Source: a virus. From it: 35,290 nucleotides of DNA. The notes below the pieces were generated by a model. It was not told where the DNA came from. It did not search any database and saw only the letters and a program-made list of their open reading frames with translations. Position numbers and translations under genes: made by a program. Shown here piece by piece: positions 15,299 through 21,244 of this stretch. The stretch is taken from positions 1-35,290 of the IMG/VR virus record IMGVR_UViG_3300037247_000376. The stretch is one strand, 5' to 3'. Positions within the stretch are counted from its first letter, which is position 1. Each line of letters begins with the position of its first letter.

Positions 15299-15328
15299 TT
15301 ACTCACTCTGCTCAGGAAGGAAGTCAAG
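15299..15328 (-). promoter_or_regulatory. Putative promoter for packaging/late genes
   Basis: Minus-strand TTGACT (15328-15323) in the context CGCTTGACT, followed after 18 bases by GAGTAA (15304-15299). The -10 box is weak. The same CGCTTGACT stands at -35 of the divergent promoter at 15372, making a 9-bp inverted repeat (15322-15330 and 15372-15380). Confidence 0.4.
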
Positions 15329-15374
15329 CGGTTTTCATCTCCGTTTCTAAAGAATTGAGGTTTGCTTTCATCGC

Positions 15375-15404
15375 TTGACTTTCGCCGTATGCATGACGTA
15401 TGCT
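15375..15404 (+). promoter_or_regulatory. Promoter and CGTATGC direct-repeat operator of the wHTH gene
   Basis: TTGACT (15375-15380), 18-base spacer, TATGCT (15399-15404). Two copies of CGTATGC (15386-15392 and 15397-15403) lie 11 bp apart, one helical turn, the second over the -10 box. The element resembles the palindromic operators at 17196 and 25830, so the downstream regulator may control itself and both other promoters. Confidence 0.65.
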
Positions 15405-15429
15405 TCCACGCAGCGAAAGGAGACCCATC

Positions 15430-15711
15430 ATGAAGATCGCCGATGTTCCCCTCAAGAATCGCGTGGGCAAAACCCGCGCACTGGTGCTCGAATACCTAGA
15501 GGAGCACCCGGATGAGGTCTTCCGCATCCGCCAGTCTGAGGAGATCGCCCAGGCCATCGATGCCCCGCAGCGCACGGTGGAGCACGCGCTCTGGTTCCTC
15601 CAGCATGATGGGTTGATCAGCAAGGCCAAATTCGACCGAAATATCTGGTACGGGTCCCACGCCGCTATCGAAAGTCTCACGTCACTTCATCCCGTCACGA
15701 TCCGCCTCTAG
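15430..15711 (+). CDS. Winged-helix transcriptional regulator (candidate)
   Basis: 93 residues, ATG at 15430 with GAAAGGAG upstream; an upstream in-frame ATG at 15400 lies inside the -10 region and is rejected. The protein starts MKIADVPLKNRVGKTRALVL. The part from EEHPDEVFRIRQSEEIAQAI through DAPQRTVEHALWFLQHDGLI to SKAKFDRNIWYGS has the helix, recognition helix and wing order of a small winged-helix domain. It is the only single-gene plus-strand unit in the virus. Its 3' end overlaps the methyltransferase 3' end by 30 bases on the opposite strand. The best guess is the regulator that binds the shared GTATAC-type operators. Confidence 0.65.
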   Translation: MKIADVPLKNRVGKTRALVLEYLEEHPDEVFRIRQSEEIAQAIDAPQRTVEHALWFLQHDGLISKAKFDRNIWYGSHAAIESLTSLHPVTIRL

Positions 15712-16932
15712 CACCGCTTTCCTCCCCGTCTCCGCCTCCCATCGGGCGAGAGTGACCGCGACGTAGCGCGGCTCGATCTCCATCCCGTAGCACCGGCGCC
15801 CCAGGCGCTCGGCGGCGATCATCGTCGTGCCGGAGCCGATGAACGGGTCGAGGACAGTCTCGCCCACACGTAGATGATTCGTGATCGCTGGCTCAATCAC
15901 GCCGATGGGCTTCTGGTTCGCGTGTAGGGTATTCGTACCCGCGACCCGTTGCCCGTCATAATCGACTTCCCATACTGTCGTTTGATTCCTTTCGCCATAG
16001 AACGGCGGCTTACAGCCCTCGCGCCAACCCATCAGACAGAGCTCGTGCCGCCAGTGGTAAACGCCACGTCCGAACGTGAAATGGGGCTTAACCCATACGA
16101 TCTGCCGATGGTAGATGATACCAGCGGCGGCGGCGGCGGCGGCGGCGAAATAGCCCTGCGTCTTCTGAGCGTGCCATAAATACCATGCTGCATTTTCGGC
16201 GGCGCTCGGCGCGATAGCGCCTATTGCGCCCTCTAACCACGACTGGAACTCGTTACCCTCCAACGCATCACCGGCGATCTGGTCGAACTTGTGCGGGCGC
16301 TCGGCTGGTCGATCGTCGTGTTCGTAGGCGATCCCATACGGCGGATCAGCGACAACAACCCGCGCCTTCTCCCCCGCCATCAGCCGCGCCACGTCCTCCG
16401 CGATCGTGCTGTCCCCACACATCACCCGATGGTCGCCGCAACGCCACACCTGGCCGCGCTCCACGCGACCAGGACTGTCCTCCAGCGCCGCCTCGACGTC
16501 GAAATCGTCGCCGCCGGCGCCGTTCCGCGTCAGCTCCCGGATCCGGCCCACGTCGAACCCCGTCAGCGCGAGGTCCATCCCGAGGTCGCCGAGCCCCATC
16601 ATCGCCTCCGATAGCTTCCCGTCATCCCATCCCGCGATTTGACCCGTCTGGTTGTCGGTAATGTTGAGCAGCTTCGCGTCCGCCTCAGACAGGTCCAGGA
16701 AGATGACCGGCGCCGTGTCCTCGCCCATCTCCCGCAGCGACGCGATGCGCGTGTGACCGGCGATCACCATGCGGTCCTCGCGTCGGGCGAGGATGGGATT
16801 CGTGAAGCCAAAGTACTCGATCGAGCGGCGGACGGCCGGGATGGCAGCGGCGTTGATGCGCGGGTTACCTTCCCACAGATTGAGGGAGTCGATCGGGACG
16901 ATCTCGACCGGCAGCTCCTTGACCGTCGTCAT
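15682..16932 (-). CDS. ParB-domain DNA methyltransferase (N4/N6, DPPY)
   Basis: 416 residues, ATG at 16932. Residues 1 to about 130 form a ParB N-terminal-type domain (VEIVPIDSLNLWEGNPRINA, DRMVIAGHTRIASLREMG with the GHxR-like motif). The methyltransferase part has catalytic DPPY at 196-199 (RVVVADPPYGI) and the SAM-binding motif DPFIGSGTT at about 362-370, the beta-class order. Such ParB-Mtase fusions are frequent in phages and methylate adenine or cytosine to avoid host restriction. The gene follows a long structured leader and its own promoter. An eight-alanine run (263-270) sits in a normally variable loop. No cognate restriction enzyme is visible. Confidence 0.88.
   Translation of the reverse strand: MTTVKELPVEIVPIDSLNLWEGNPRINAAAIPAVRRSIEYFGFTNPILARREDRMVIAGHTRIASLREMGEDTAPVIFLDLSEADAKLLNITDNQTGQIAGWDDGKLSEAMMGLGDLGMDLALTGFDVGRIRELTRNGAGGDDFDVEAALEDSPGRVERGQVWRCGDHRVMCGDSTIAEDVARLMAGEKARVVVADPPYGIAYEHDDRPAERPHKFDQIAGDALEGNEFQSWLEGAIGAIAPSAAENAAWYLWHAQKTQGYFAAAAAAAAGIIYHRQIVWVKPHFTFGRGVYHWRHELCLMGWREGCKPPFYGERNQTTVWEVDYDGQRVAGTNTLHANQKPIGVIEPAITNHLRVGETVLDPFIGSGTTMIAAERLGRRCYGMEIEPRYVAVTLARWEAETGRKAVLEADRDGMK
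16124..16147. repeat. Trinucleotide repeat in the methyltransferase gene
   Basis: Eight perfect GCG units on the plus strand, encoding the poly-alanine run at residues 263-270. Changes in repeat number would add or remove alanines without shifting the frame. Confidence 0.85.
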
Positions 16933-16974
16933 AACATGACCAGCCCCGAGCCAAAAATCGGGGTGGCCCGGGCC

Positions 16975-17094
16975 GGGTAGCCCTCACAGCCTCCGGCCCG
17001 AGCCCTGTCCGGTGAGCATCCCGCGAACGTCATAGCGATGAAGCCCCCACAACGGCCGCGGCCCTGGACAACCGCGCCCGGGTGAGGGCTACCC
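16975..17094 (-). ncRNA. Structured leader or small RNA upstream of the methyltransferase
   Basis: GGGTAGCCCTCAC (16975-16987) and GTGAGGGCTACCC (17082-17094) are a 13-bp perfect inverted repeat with 94 bases between. Inside, TTGTCC can pair with GGACAG (minus strand) to extend the stem, and GGCCGCGGCC forms a local hairpin. The putative minus-strand promoter at 17128-17099 would start RNA within a few bases of the stem's 5' arm. Downstream, CCCCGA/TCGGGG forms another hairpin before the ATG at 16932. No known riboswitch consensus was recognised. Alternatives are a stable small RNA, a cis-acting regulator of methyltransferase expression, or a plus-strand RNA ending in TTCGTTTCT. The whole gap between 16932 and 17232 has no protein-coding frame. 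Confidence 0.55.
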
Positions 17095-17098
17095 TTCG

Positions 17099-17128
17099 TT
17101 TCTACACCCGAAAAGCGCCGGCTGTCAA
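17099..17128 (-). promoter_or_regulatory. Putative promoter for methyltransferase leader
   Basis: Minus-strand TTGACA (17128-17123) with TAGAAA (17104-17099) after 18 bases, or GTAGAA after 17. The predicted start is about 17092, at the outer edge of the inverted repeat, so the RNA would begin with its own stem. Confidence 0.5.
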
Positions 17129-17180
17129 TCCTCAGATAGCACGGCCGGGGTTGCCGGCGTGAATTGTCACCCTAAAGGGG

Positions 17181-17208
17181 TTGACAACGTCTGCGGTATA
17201 CGTATACT
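17181..17208 (+). promoter_or_regulatory. Strong promoter with GTATACGTATAC operator
   Basis: TTGACA (17181-17186), 16-base spacer, TATACT (17203-17208). A perfect 12-bp palindrome GTATACGTATAC (17196-17207) covers the -10 box. It drives the five-gene plus-strand unit starting at 17232. The arrangement is matched base for base in spacing by the minus-strand promoter at 25856. Confidence 0.8.
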
Positions 17209-17231
17209 GGCAGGTGAAAGGAGGCTCACCG

Positions 17232-17447
17232 ATGAGGCGGCAGCACTACCTCGCAAAGGCCGCGTTCAACGGCGACGCCTTCGCCTTCTTCTCCTGCTAC
17301 GACAGCCGACGGAAGGCCGTCAAGGCGCTGCGGGACTTCCGGGCGAGCCTGGTCCGCGCCGGCGAGCGGGACCCGCTCAAGATCTTCGTCGAGGCCTGCT
17401 CCTGCCCGGACGCCTCGATCCATCCCGTCGCCGAGGTTCCAGCGTGA
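17232..17447 (+). CDS. Unknown small protein, first gene of the plus-strand unit
   Basis: 71 residues, ATG at 17232 with GAAAGGAGGCTCACCG upstream, 24 bases after the -10 box. The sequence MRRQHYLAKAAFNGDAFAFF continues with DSRRKAVKALRDFRASLVRA and ends with FVEACSCPDASIHPVAEVPA. It is a mixed alpha/beta small protein with several aromatics and three cysteines; no family is recognised. Its strong promoter and operator suggest expression early or under the regulator's control. Confidence 0.65.
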   Translation: MRRQHYLAKAAFNGDAFAFFSCYDSRRKAVKALRDFRASLVRAGERDPLKIFVEACSCPDASIHPVAEVPA

Positions 17448-17632
17448 AGCGGCTCGAGATCACCCTGAAGAACGGCGTCCAGCTCGAGGTCGACGTCGTC
17501 GACGACTGGACCCTGACGACGCAGGCGGGCTCGACCGTCGCTATGAAATGGGGGCACCCGCCGAAGGGCCGCCGGATCCTCCATCGACTCCTCCTCGAGG
17601 AGATCGTGACGATCGTCGAGGTCCGGCCGTGA
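17444..17632 (+). CDS. Unknown small beta-rich protein
   Basis: 62 residues from the GTG at 17444, which overlaps the previous stop (GTGA). It reads MKRLEITLKNGVQLEVDVVD, then DWTLTTQAGSTVAMKWGHPP and HRLLLEEIVTIVEVRP. Alternating strands suggest a small SH3-like or barrel fold. No motif identifies a function. Overlap with both neighbours indicates coupled translation. Confidence 0.6.
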   Translation: MKRLEITLKNGVQLEVDVVDDWTLTTQAGSTVAMKWGHPPKGRRILHRLLLEEIVTIVEVRP

Positions 17633-17772
17633 GCGCCCGCGGCTGGCTCTACAGGATCGGGCGCCTGATGGGCGACGTCACCGCCGTGAAGAAGCGGAAG
17701 GTCGCCCGGCGTGTCGGCCGACGCGCAGCCGGTAAGGCGACCGGCGGGCTGTTCCGGAGGATCTTCGGATGA
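17629..17772 (+). CDS. 47-residue basic protein
   Basis: GTG at 17629 overlaps the upstream stop (GTGA) and its TGA overlaps the next ATG. The protein is strongly basic: MSARGWLYRIGRLMGDVTAV, KKRKVARRVGRRAAGKATGG, LFRRIFG. The size, charge and amphipathic ends suggest DNA or membrane association; neither is demonstrated. Confidence 0.5.
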   Translation: MSARGWLYRIGRLMGDVTAVKKRKVARRVGRRAAGKATGGLFRRIFG

Positions 17773-18023
17773 CCGGACTCGGCTACACCGTCAACAAGGA
17801 GTCGAAGGACGGCGGCGTCCGGCTCATCGAGGAGATCACGATCCAGCACGTTTCCCTCGATCGCTGCCCGACCTGCCATCAGCTCCTCGTGACCTGCCTC
17901 GGCTGCGGCCGGCACCGCGGCGCCTGGAAGGACCCGACCAGCCGGTCCGACTACTGCTCCGCTCGTTGCCGTGCGACGGCGAAGAAGCGCCGGCACCGTG
18001 GGAGAAACCTCACCCAAACGTAA
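17769..18023 (+). CDS. Zinc-ribbon protein
   Basis: 84 residues, ATG at 17769 overlapping the previous stop (ATGA). Cysteine pairs appear in RCPTCHQLLVTCLGCGRHRG and in SDYCSARCRATAKKRRHRG. The pattern (CxxC, CxxC-x-x-H, CxxxC) could hold one or two zinc ions, and the basic tail fits nucleic-acid contact. The N-terminal strand part (MTGLGYTVNKESKDGGVRLI) is unassigned. Part of the coupled plus-strand unit. Confidence 0.65.
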   Translation: MTGLGYTVNKESKDGGVRLIEEITIQHVSLDRCPTCHQLLVTCLGCGRHRGAWKDPTSRSDYCSARCRATAKKRRHRGRNLTQT

Positions 18024-18559
18024 GACGTCAATGGGGCATCGCCCTGATAGCCGGCGGCCTGGTCGCTCTCGCCGCCGGCTTCGTCCTGCCAGGACCAGGC
18101 GCCAGCCTCGAGGCGTCGCTTCCCTCGCCGGTATATGACTGGCCGGTATATGAGTCCCCGGGTGTAGGTCCCATCACACCCACGCTGGCGCCTACGCCCG
18201 AAGCGCTGATCGCAAGCGCATCCGAGGTCGTCCCCGTTACCACTCCGACGCTGCCCGCAGGAGTTAAGGCGCTTGTCGCCGTCACCTTCTACGCCTGCGA
18301 GGGACCGCGCGGCGGGTTCTGCGGCACGATGGCCGGCGGCGCCACGGTGTACGAGGGCGCCGCAGCCTGCGGCTATGCCTGGCAGCTCGGGGCGAGGTTC
18401 ACCCTTGAGGGCGACCCGACAGGGCGGATCTACGTCTGCGAGGACCGCGGCCTCGGGCCGTGGCTGTGGGCCGATATCTTTTTCTGGAAGGAGGCCGACG
18501 GCTACCCCTGGCAGGCGGTCGTCGGCACGTCGGCCGTCACGTCCATCGTCTCTCGGTAG
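17966..18559 (+). CDS. Membrane-anchored 3D/RlpA-like domain protein; start uncertain
   Basis: The frame has one membrane span (WGIALIAGGLVALAAGFVLP), a proline/threonine-rich stalk (PITPTLAPTPEALIA), and a C-terminal domain of about 90 residues with VTFYACEGPRGGFCGTMAGG, AAACGYAWQLGARFTLEGDP and IYVCEDRGLGPWLWADIFFW. The Asp-Arg-Gly and 'W-DIFF' elements resemble 3D or double-psi barrel domains seen in peptidoglycan-active proteins; four cysteines could form disulfides outside the cell. The only in-frame start is a TTG at 17966 with no ribosome-binding site (197 residues). An ATG at 18031 is one base out of frame; deleting one G from ATGGGGC would give a normal signal-anchor start. It may modify the wall or exclude other phages. 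Confidence 0.65.
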   Translation: MPCDGEEAPAPWEKPHPNVRRQWGIALIAGGLVALAAGFVLPGPGASLEASLPSPVYDWPVYESPGVGPITPTLAPTPEALIASASEVVPVTTPTLPAGVKALVAVTFYACEGPRGGFCGTMAGGATVYEGAAACGYAWQLGARFTLEGDPTGRIYVCEDRGLGPWLWADIFFWKEADGYPWQAVVGTSAVTSIVSR

Positions 18560-18738
18560 GCGACGGAGAACCGCGAGAGCGCCACGGCCGCCTCCTCGGC
18601 CGTGGGCGTGAGGCGACGGATCGCCTCGGTGAGCCGCCACACGTCCATGAAGGCGATCTTCGCCTCGACGACCGGATCCCGTCGCGGTCCTGCGAACAGG
18701 TAGCCGATGAGCCAGCCCTTCGCCAGCGGCCAGATCAT
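18502..18738 (-). CDS. Unknown small protein, last gene of the second early unit
   Basis: 78 residues, ATG at 18738. The 3' end overlaps the plus-strand 3D-domain gene by 58 bases, tail to tail. The N-terminus MIWPLAKGWLIGYLFAGPRR is hydrophobic and could contact the membrane. The rest is helical (VWRLTEAIRRLTPTAEEAAV). No recognised domain. No terminator hairpin with a U-run is visible at this convergent junction. Confidence 0.5.
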   Translation of the reverse strand: MIWPLAKGWLIGYLFAGPRRDPVVEAKIAFMDVWRLTEAIRRLTPTAEEAAVALSRFSVAYRETMDVTADVPTTACQG

Positions 18739-18763
18739 CGTCGTCGCCTTAGTAGGCGCCCGC

Positions 18764-18973
18764 TCATATCAACATCGCCTGGTGAGAATCCCGTCGGCCC
18801 GCCTGCACCTTAGCCTCTATGCCCGCTTGCCACTTCCTGACTCTCCCGACGACCTCGGGTGAAAGCATCGGCCCTTCGCCGAAAGTATAGCGGCATTTCA
18901 AACAGGTGTACCACCATCGCCGGGCACCAAACCCAAATTGGAATAGGTAGGTCCAGCAACTACACCCCCACAT
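18764..18973 (-). CDS. Zinc-binding small protein
   Basis: 69 residues, ATG at 18973, overlapping the RuvC-like gene by 14 bases. A likely four-cysteine site is formed by MWGCSCWTYLF and WWYTCLKCRYTFGEG, with many tryptophans and tyrosines, followed by a helix (VVGRVRKWQAGIEAKVQAGR). The pattern looks like a zinc ribbon. The function is unknown. Confidence 0.55.
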   Translation of the reverse strand: MWGCSCWTYLFQFGFGARRWWYTCLKCRYTFGEGPMLSPEVVGRVRKWQAGIEAKVQAGRRDSHQAMLI

Positions 18974-19496
18974 AATGTCCCGCCTTCCATAGCGACCAGC
19001 CGGCGAGCGCGATCACGGCGGCGTCGGCTGCGTCTGGATCCTTGATGAGATCCGGGTCCACGCCCCGCTGCTCGAGCAGATGGCGAACGAGCTCCTTCGT
19101 CAGGTAGCGGCCAGGCCCGCCGCTCACCTTGCCGATGATGAGCCAGCGGGCCTCGTTGACGTCGATCTCCTCCGATCGGCAGTCGGCACCGTTCGCCGCC
19201 AGATGGACGGCCGCCCTCGACTGAGCGAGCGCCTCAACCGTGCTCTGCTTCGAGCGAGGAGATCCGCGAGCCCACGCGCCCGGGCTCTCAATTAGCACTA
19301 GGGTCGCCGTCGGGATATCCGGGTCGCGGATATCTGCGTTGAGCGCCATCTGAGCGGCATCGTAGAGTAGCTGCAACTTCGCCGGCAGCGGCAGCTTGAC
19401 CGGCACCCGACATACGCTGGTCCAGACGATGACGTCGTCCCGGCAGATCGCGAGGCCCGACTTATTGAGAGCCGCGTCGACGCCGAGGACGATCAC
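18960..19496 (-). CDS. RuvC-like Holliday junction resolvase
   Basis: 178 residues, ATG at 19496, overlapping the upstream gene by 4 bases. The RNase H-like catalytic residues fit RuvC: Asp7 in MIVLGVDAALNKSGLAI, Glu in ATLVLIESPGAWARG, and the C-terminal acid pair in DPDAADAAVIALAGW. VNEARWLIIGKVSGG and YLTKELVRHLLEQRG match the segments between. The enzyme would cut branched recombination or replication intermediates before packaging, in line with the RecT-like protein in the other early unit. The absence of an own polymerase suggests that replication relies on the host. Confidence 0.82.
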   Translation of the reverse strand: MIVLGVDAALNKSGLAICRDDVIVWTSVCRVPVKLPLPAKLQLLYDAAQMALNADIRDPDIPTATLVLIESPGAWARGSPRSKQSTVEALAQSRAAVHLAANGADCRSEEIDVNEARWLIIGKVSGGPGRYLTKELVRHLLEQRGVDPDLIKDPDAADAAVIALAGWSLWKAGHYVGV

Positions 19497-19771
19497 GCCG
19501 GCGGGACTTCGCCGGCGACGGGACTCCGATCCTCACGCCGGCCGACCTCCGCGTCGAGGCGCTCCTTGCGGACGGACGCCTTCTTCTGCGCCGCCTTGAG
19601 ATCCGCGTCGCTGAGATCTCCGTACCTGCTCGTGGCGGCGCCGCTCGTCCTGTACTCCTTCCGGGCCCTTTCGACGTCGCCGATTAGCTTAGCCCGACCG
19701 TTGTCGCGCGCCCACTCGAGGAAGCGCGCGCTCAGCACGTAGGCTCCTTTCAGCGATCCCGGTCGTGTCAT
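19493..19771 (-). CDS. Unknown helical basic protein
   Basis: 92 residues, ATG at 19771 overlapping the previous stop (ATGA); longer starts are shadow. Sequence MTRPGSLKGAYVLSARFLEW, DNGRAKLIGDVERARKEYRT, DADLKAAQKKASVRKERLDA. Largely helical and basic with an acidic/proline tail. No family is recognised. It is coupled to the resolvase gene. Confidence 0.55.
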   Translation of the reverse strand: MTRPGSLKGAYVLSARFLEWARDNGRAKLIGDVERARKEYRTSGAATSRYGDLSDADLKAAQKKASVRKERLDAEVGRREDRSPVAGEVPPA

Positions 19772-19983
19772 GGTCCCGCTCCTTTCCTCCGCCTCGCCGG
19801 CGGACGCTTGCACGTCACCCAATGGTTCACCCATCCGTACTCCGATCGTGGGTGATCGAACGGAGCTCGGCTATCCTTCTTCGTCAGTCCCCACACGATC
19901 AGAGCGCCGCAGGTCCGGCAGGACGTTATCGCCGCGCCGGCCAGGACGACGCCGTAGACGTGGGCCGCGAGCGGCTCACTCAT
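19768..19983 (-). CDS. Small Cys/His protein
   Basis: 71 residues, ATG at 19983, overlapping neighbours by 4 bases each side. It contains AITSCRTCGALIVWGL, then FDHPRSEYGWVNHWVTCKRP, that is CxxC followed by H...H..C, a plausible zinc site. The C-terminus is basic (RRRKGAGP). One of several zinc-knuckle proteins in this unit; the role is unknown. Confidence 0.6.
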   Translation of the reverse strand: MSEPLAAHVYGVVLAGAAITSCRTCGALIVWGLTKKDSRAPFDHPRSEYGWVNHWVTCKRPPARRRKGAGP

Positions 19984-20195
19984 AGGGTTCGCCCCTCTCT
20001 CGACGCCCGAGCGTAGGCGTCACAGTTATTGCAGAGCAACTCGTCCTCGGAAAGGTGATCGACAAGATGCCACCTGCCGCGCAGGCTGAGTCCACAATAA
20101 GTCGAGGCCGCCCCTGCCCCGCGATTCAGATGCGCCCGTCGCCCTCGACCGACTTTGACAGTCTGGTAGAGTACGCCGCCGATGAGGACGCTCAT
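19980..20195 (-). CDS. Small Cys/His protein
   Basis: 71 residues, ATG at 20195 overlapping the nuclease stop (ATGA). Begins MSVLIGGVLYQTVKVGRGRR and contains STYCGLSLRGRWHLVDHLSE and LLCNNCDAYARA. This C...H..H...CxxC arrangement resembles the 'zinc-binding' small proteins of actinobacterial phages and mobile elements. The function is unknown. Confidence 0.6.
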   Translation of the reverse strand: MSVLIGGVLYQTVKVGRGRRAHLNRGAGAASTYCGLSLRGRWHLVDHLSEDELLCNNCDAYARASREGRTL

Positions 20196-20710
20196 CGCCA
20201 GATCGCCAGCGCAGACTCGATGCCGTGGGCTGAGCTCAGCGGCGCCTCGTGGTTCGGCGCACGATACCCGGGCGTGATCGGCATCGCTGCGACCTCGTCG
20301 CCGGTAAAGTAGCCGTGTATCGTCGCCCACTCCTCGCCCTCGTGCGGTTGCACCGGCACGTAGTAGTCGGCCCGCGGCCGGCGCTGAAACTCCTCGGCGT
20401 TGACGAACAGCCGGAACGACTGGACCGGCACCGATTTGACGTCGATCACGAACTGCCGACCGGATCCGGCGGTAACGCGGAAGTCGCCGCCTGGGTCGGA
20501 TCTGCCGCGGGTGTTGCCGAGCGGCTCGTAATCGATGCCGCGATCGCCGAGCCAGCCCTCGAAGATCAGCTCGCAGAGCGGCCCGCGGTAGTACCGCCCA
20601 CCGACCTCGAAGCCGGTCGGGTTCGCCGTCTGTGGCAGCCGTTGGAGAATCAGCTGCTCCCGCTGCTGGGCGACCGTCTTCATGTACTCCTCGATCCGCC
20701 AGCGCGTCAC
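20192..20710 (-). CDS. PD-(D/E)XK-like nuclease (candidate)
   Basis: 172 residues from a GTG at 20710 overlapping the upstream stop. The core shows a restriction-endonuclease-like pattern: GPLCELIFEGWLGDRGIDYE, then SDPGGDFRVTAGSGRQFVID leading to VKSVPVQSFRLFVN. Asp in GGDF and the D-x-K of IDVKS fit the D...(D/E)xK active site. Following strands (RADYYVPVQPHEGEEWATIH, GYFTGDEVAAMP) are normal for this fold. Possible roles are recombination-linked exonuclease, host-DNA degradation or genome processing. The match is from motif order only. Confidence 0.6.
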   Translation of the reverse strand: MTRWRIEEYMKTVAQQREQLILQRLPQTANPTGFEVGGRYYRGPLCELIFEGWLGDRGIDYEPLGNTRGRSDPGGDFRVTAGSGRQFVIDVKSVPVQSFRLFVNAEEFQRRPRADYYVPVQPHEGEEWATIHGYFTGDEVAAMPITPGYRAPNHEAPLSSAHGIESALAIWR

Positions 20711-20997
20711 TCCTTCGCCACCTTCGCGATCTTGAAATTGATCTGGATCCTCGAGGCCTGGTCGAACTCGACGTGCCGGCTCTCCTTCGGGCTCACCGAG
20801 ATAGCGAACCGGCCGCAGCGGAAGGCGCCCTCCGTGCCGAGCTCCTTCACCCTCGCCTGCGCCGCCTTCGTCTTCTCCCGATAGGTCGCGTGAGCCTCCG
20901 CCACGCTCTCCCGGGCCTCAAGGAACGCCTCGAGCTCCGGGTCCTGGATCACCTTCTCGTCGAACGCCATCTGCCGGCGCCTACGTACCCTTGCCAT
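20707..20997 (-). CDS. Unknown protein, coiled-coil
   Basis: 96 residues, ATG at 20997 with AAAGGAGGCGACAG upstream, so this start is preferred over the ATG at 20970. Sequence MARVRRRRQMAFDEKVIQDP, FLEARESVAEAHATYREKTK, then a beta segment RCGRFAISVSPKESRHVEFD and QINFKIAKVAKE. Helix plus a short sheet; no recognised family. It precedes the nuclease and could be its partner. Confidence 0.55.
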   Translation of the reverse strand: MARVRRRRQMAFDEKVIQDPELEAFLEARESVAEAHATYREKTKAAQARVKELGTEGAFRCGRFAISVSPKESRHVEFDQASRIQINFKIAKVAKE

Positions 20998-21244
20998 CTG
21001 TCGCCTCCTTTATCAGCTGCTCGCGTAGTGTGGAGTCAACGTCGATTAGCATCCAGCCGATCAGCGCCGCCTCAAGGTCGCACCAGGTCGGACACTCCTC
21101 CTCGGCACAGAGGTTAGCGTACTCAAGGGCGGCCTCGATATCGCCGTCGTCAATGTTGAGGTCGTCGAGAACGACGTGTAGTTTCCCGCCCGTCGGATGC
21201 CGGATGTAGTAGTCCTGGATCAACGGCCGTAGAGGGCTGCTCAC
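20981..21244 (-). CDS. Unknown acidic protein
   Basis: 87 residues from the GTG at 21244, overlapping the previous stop (GTGA); longer in-frame starts are shadow. It contains QDYYIRHPTGGKLHVVLDDL, NIDDGDIEAALEYANLCAEE and ECPTWCDLEAALIGWMLIDV. Acidic, with three cysteines (CAEEECPTWC) that might bind a metal. No function is assigned. Confidence 0.55.
   Translation of the reverse strand: MSSPLRPLIQDYYIRHPTGGKLHVVLDDLNIDDGDIEAALEYANLCAEEECPTWCDLEAALIGWMLIDVDSTLREQLIKEATDGKGT

Noticed and set aside
15324-15680. 118-residue minus-strand frame opposite the wHTH gene
   Set aside because: It has no ribosome-binding site, and the plus-strand frame has promoter, ribosome-binding site and a recognisable fold.
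16951-16972. CCCCGA-TTTTTGGC-TCGGGG hairpin as a terminator of the methyltransferase leader
   Set aside because: The T-run lies in the loop, not after the stem, so it is not an intrinsic terminator; it may still be part of the folded leader.
18129-18155. Two copies of GCCGGTATATGA, 15 bp apart
   Set aside because: They encode the repeated dipeptide segment VYDWPVYESP in the stalk of the 3D-domain protein; coding repetition is enough to explain them, although similarity to the GTATAC operators was considered.
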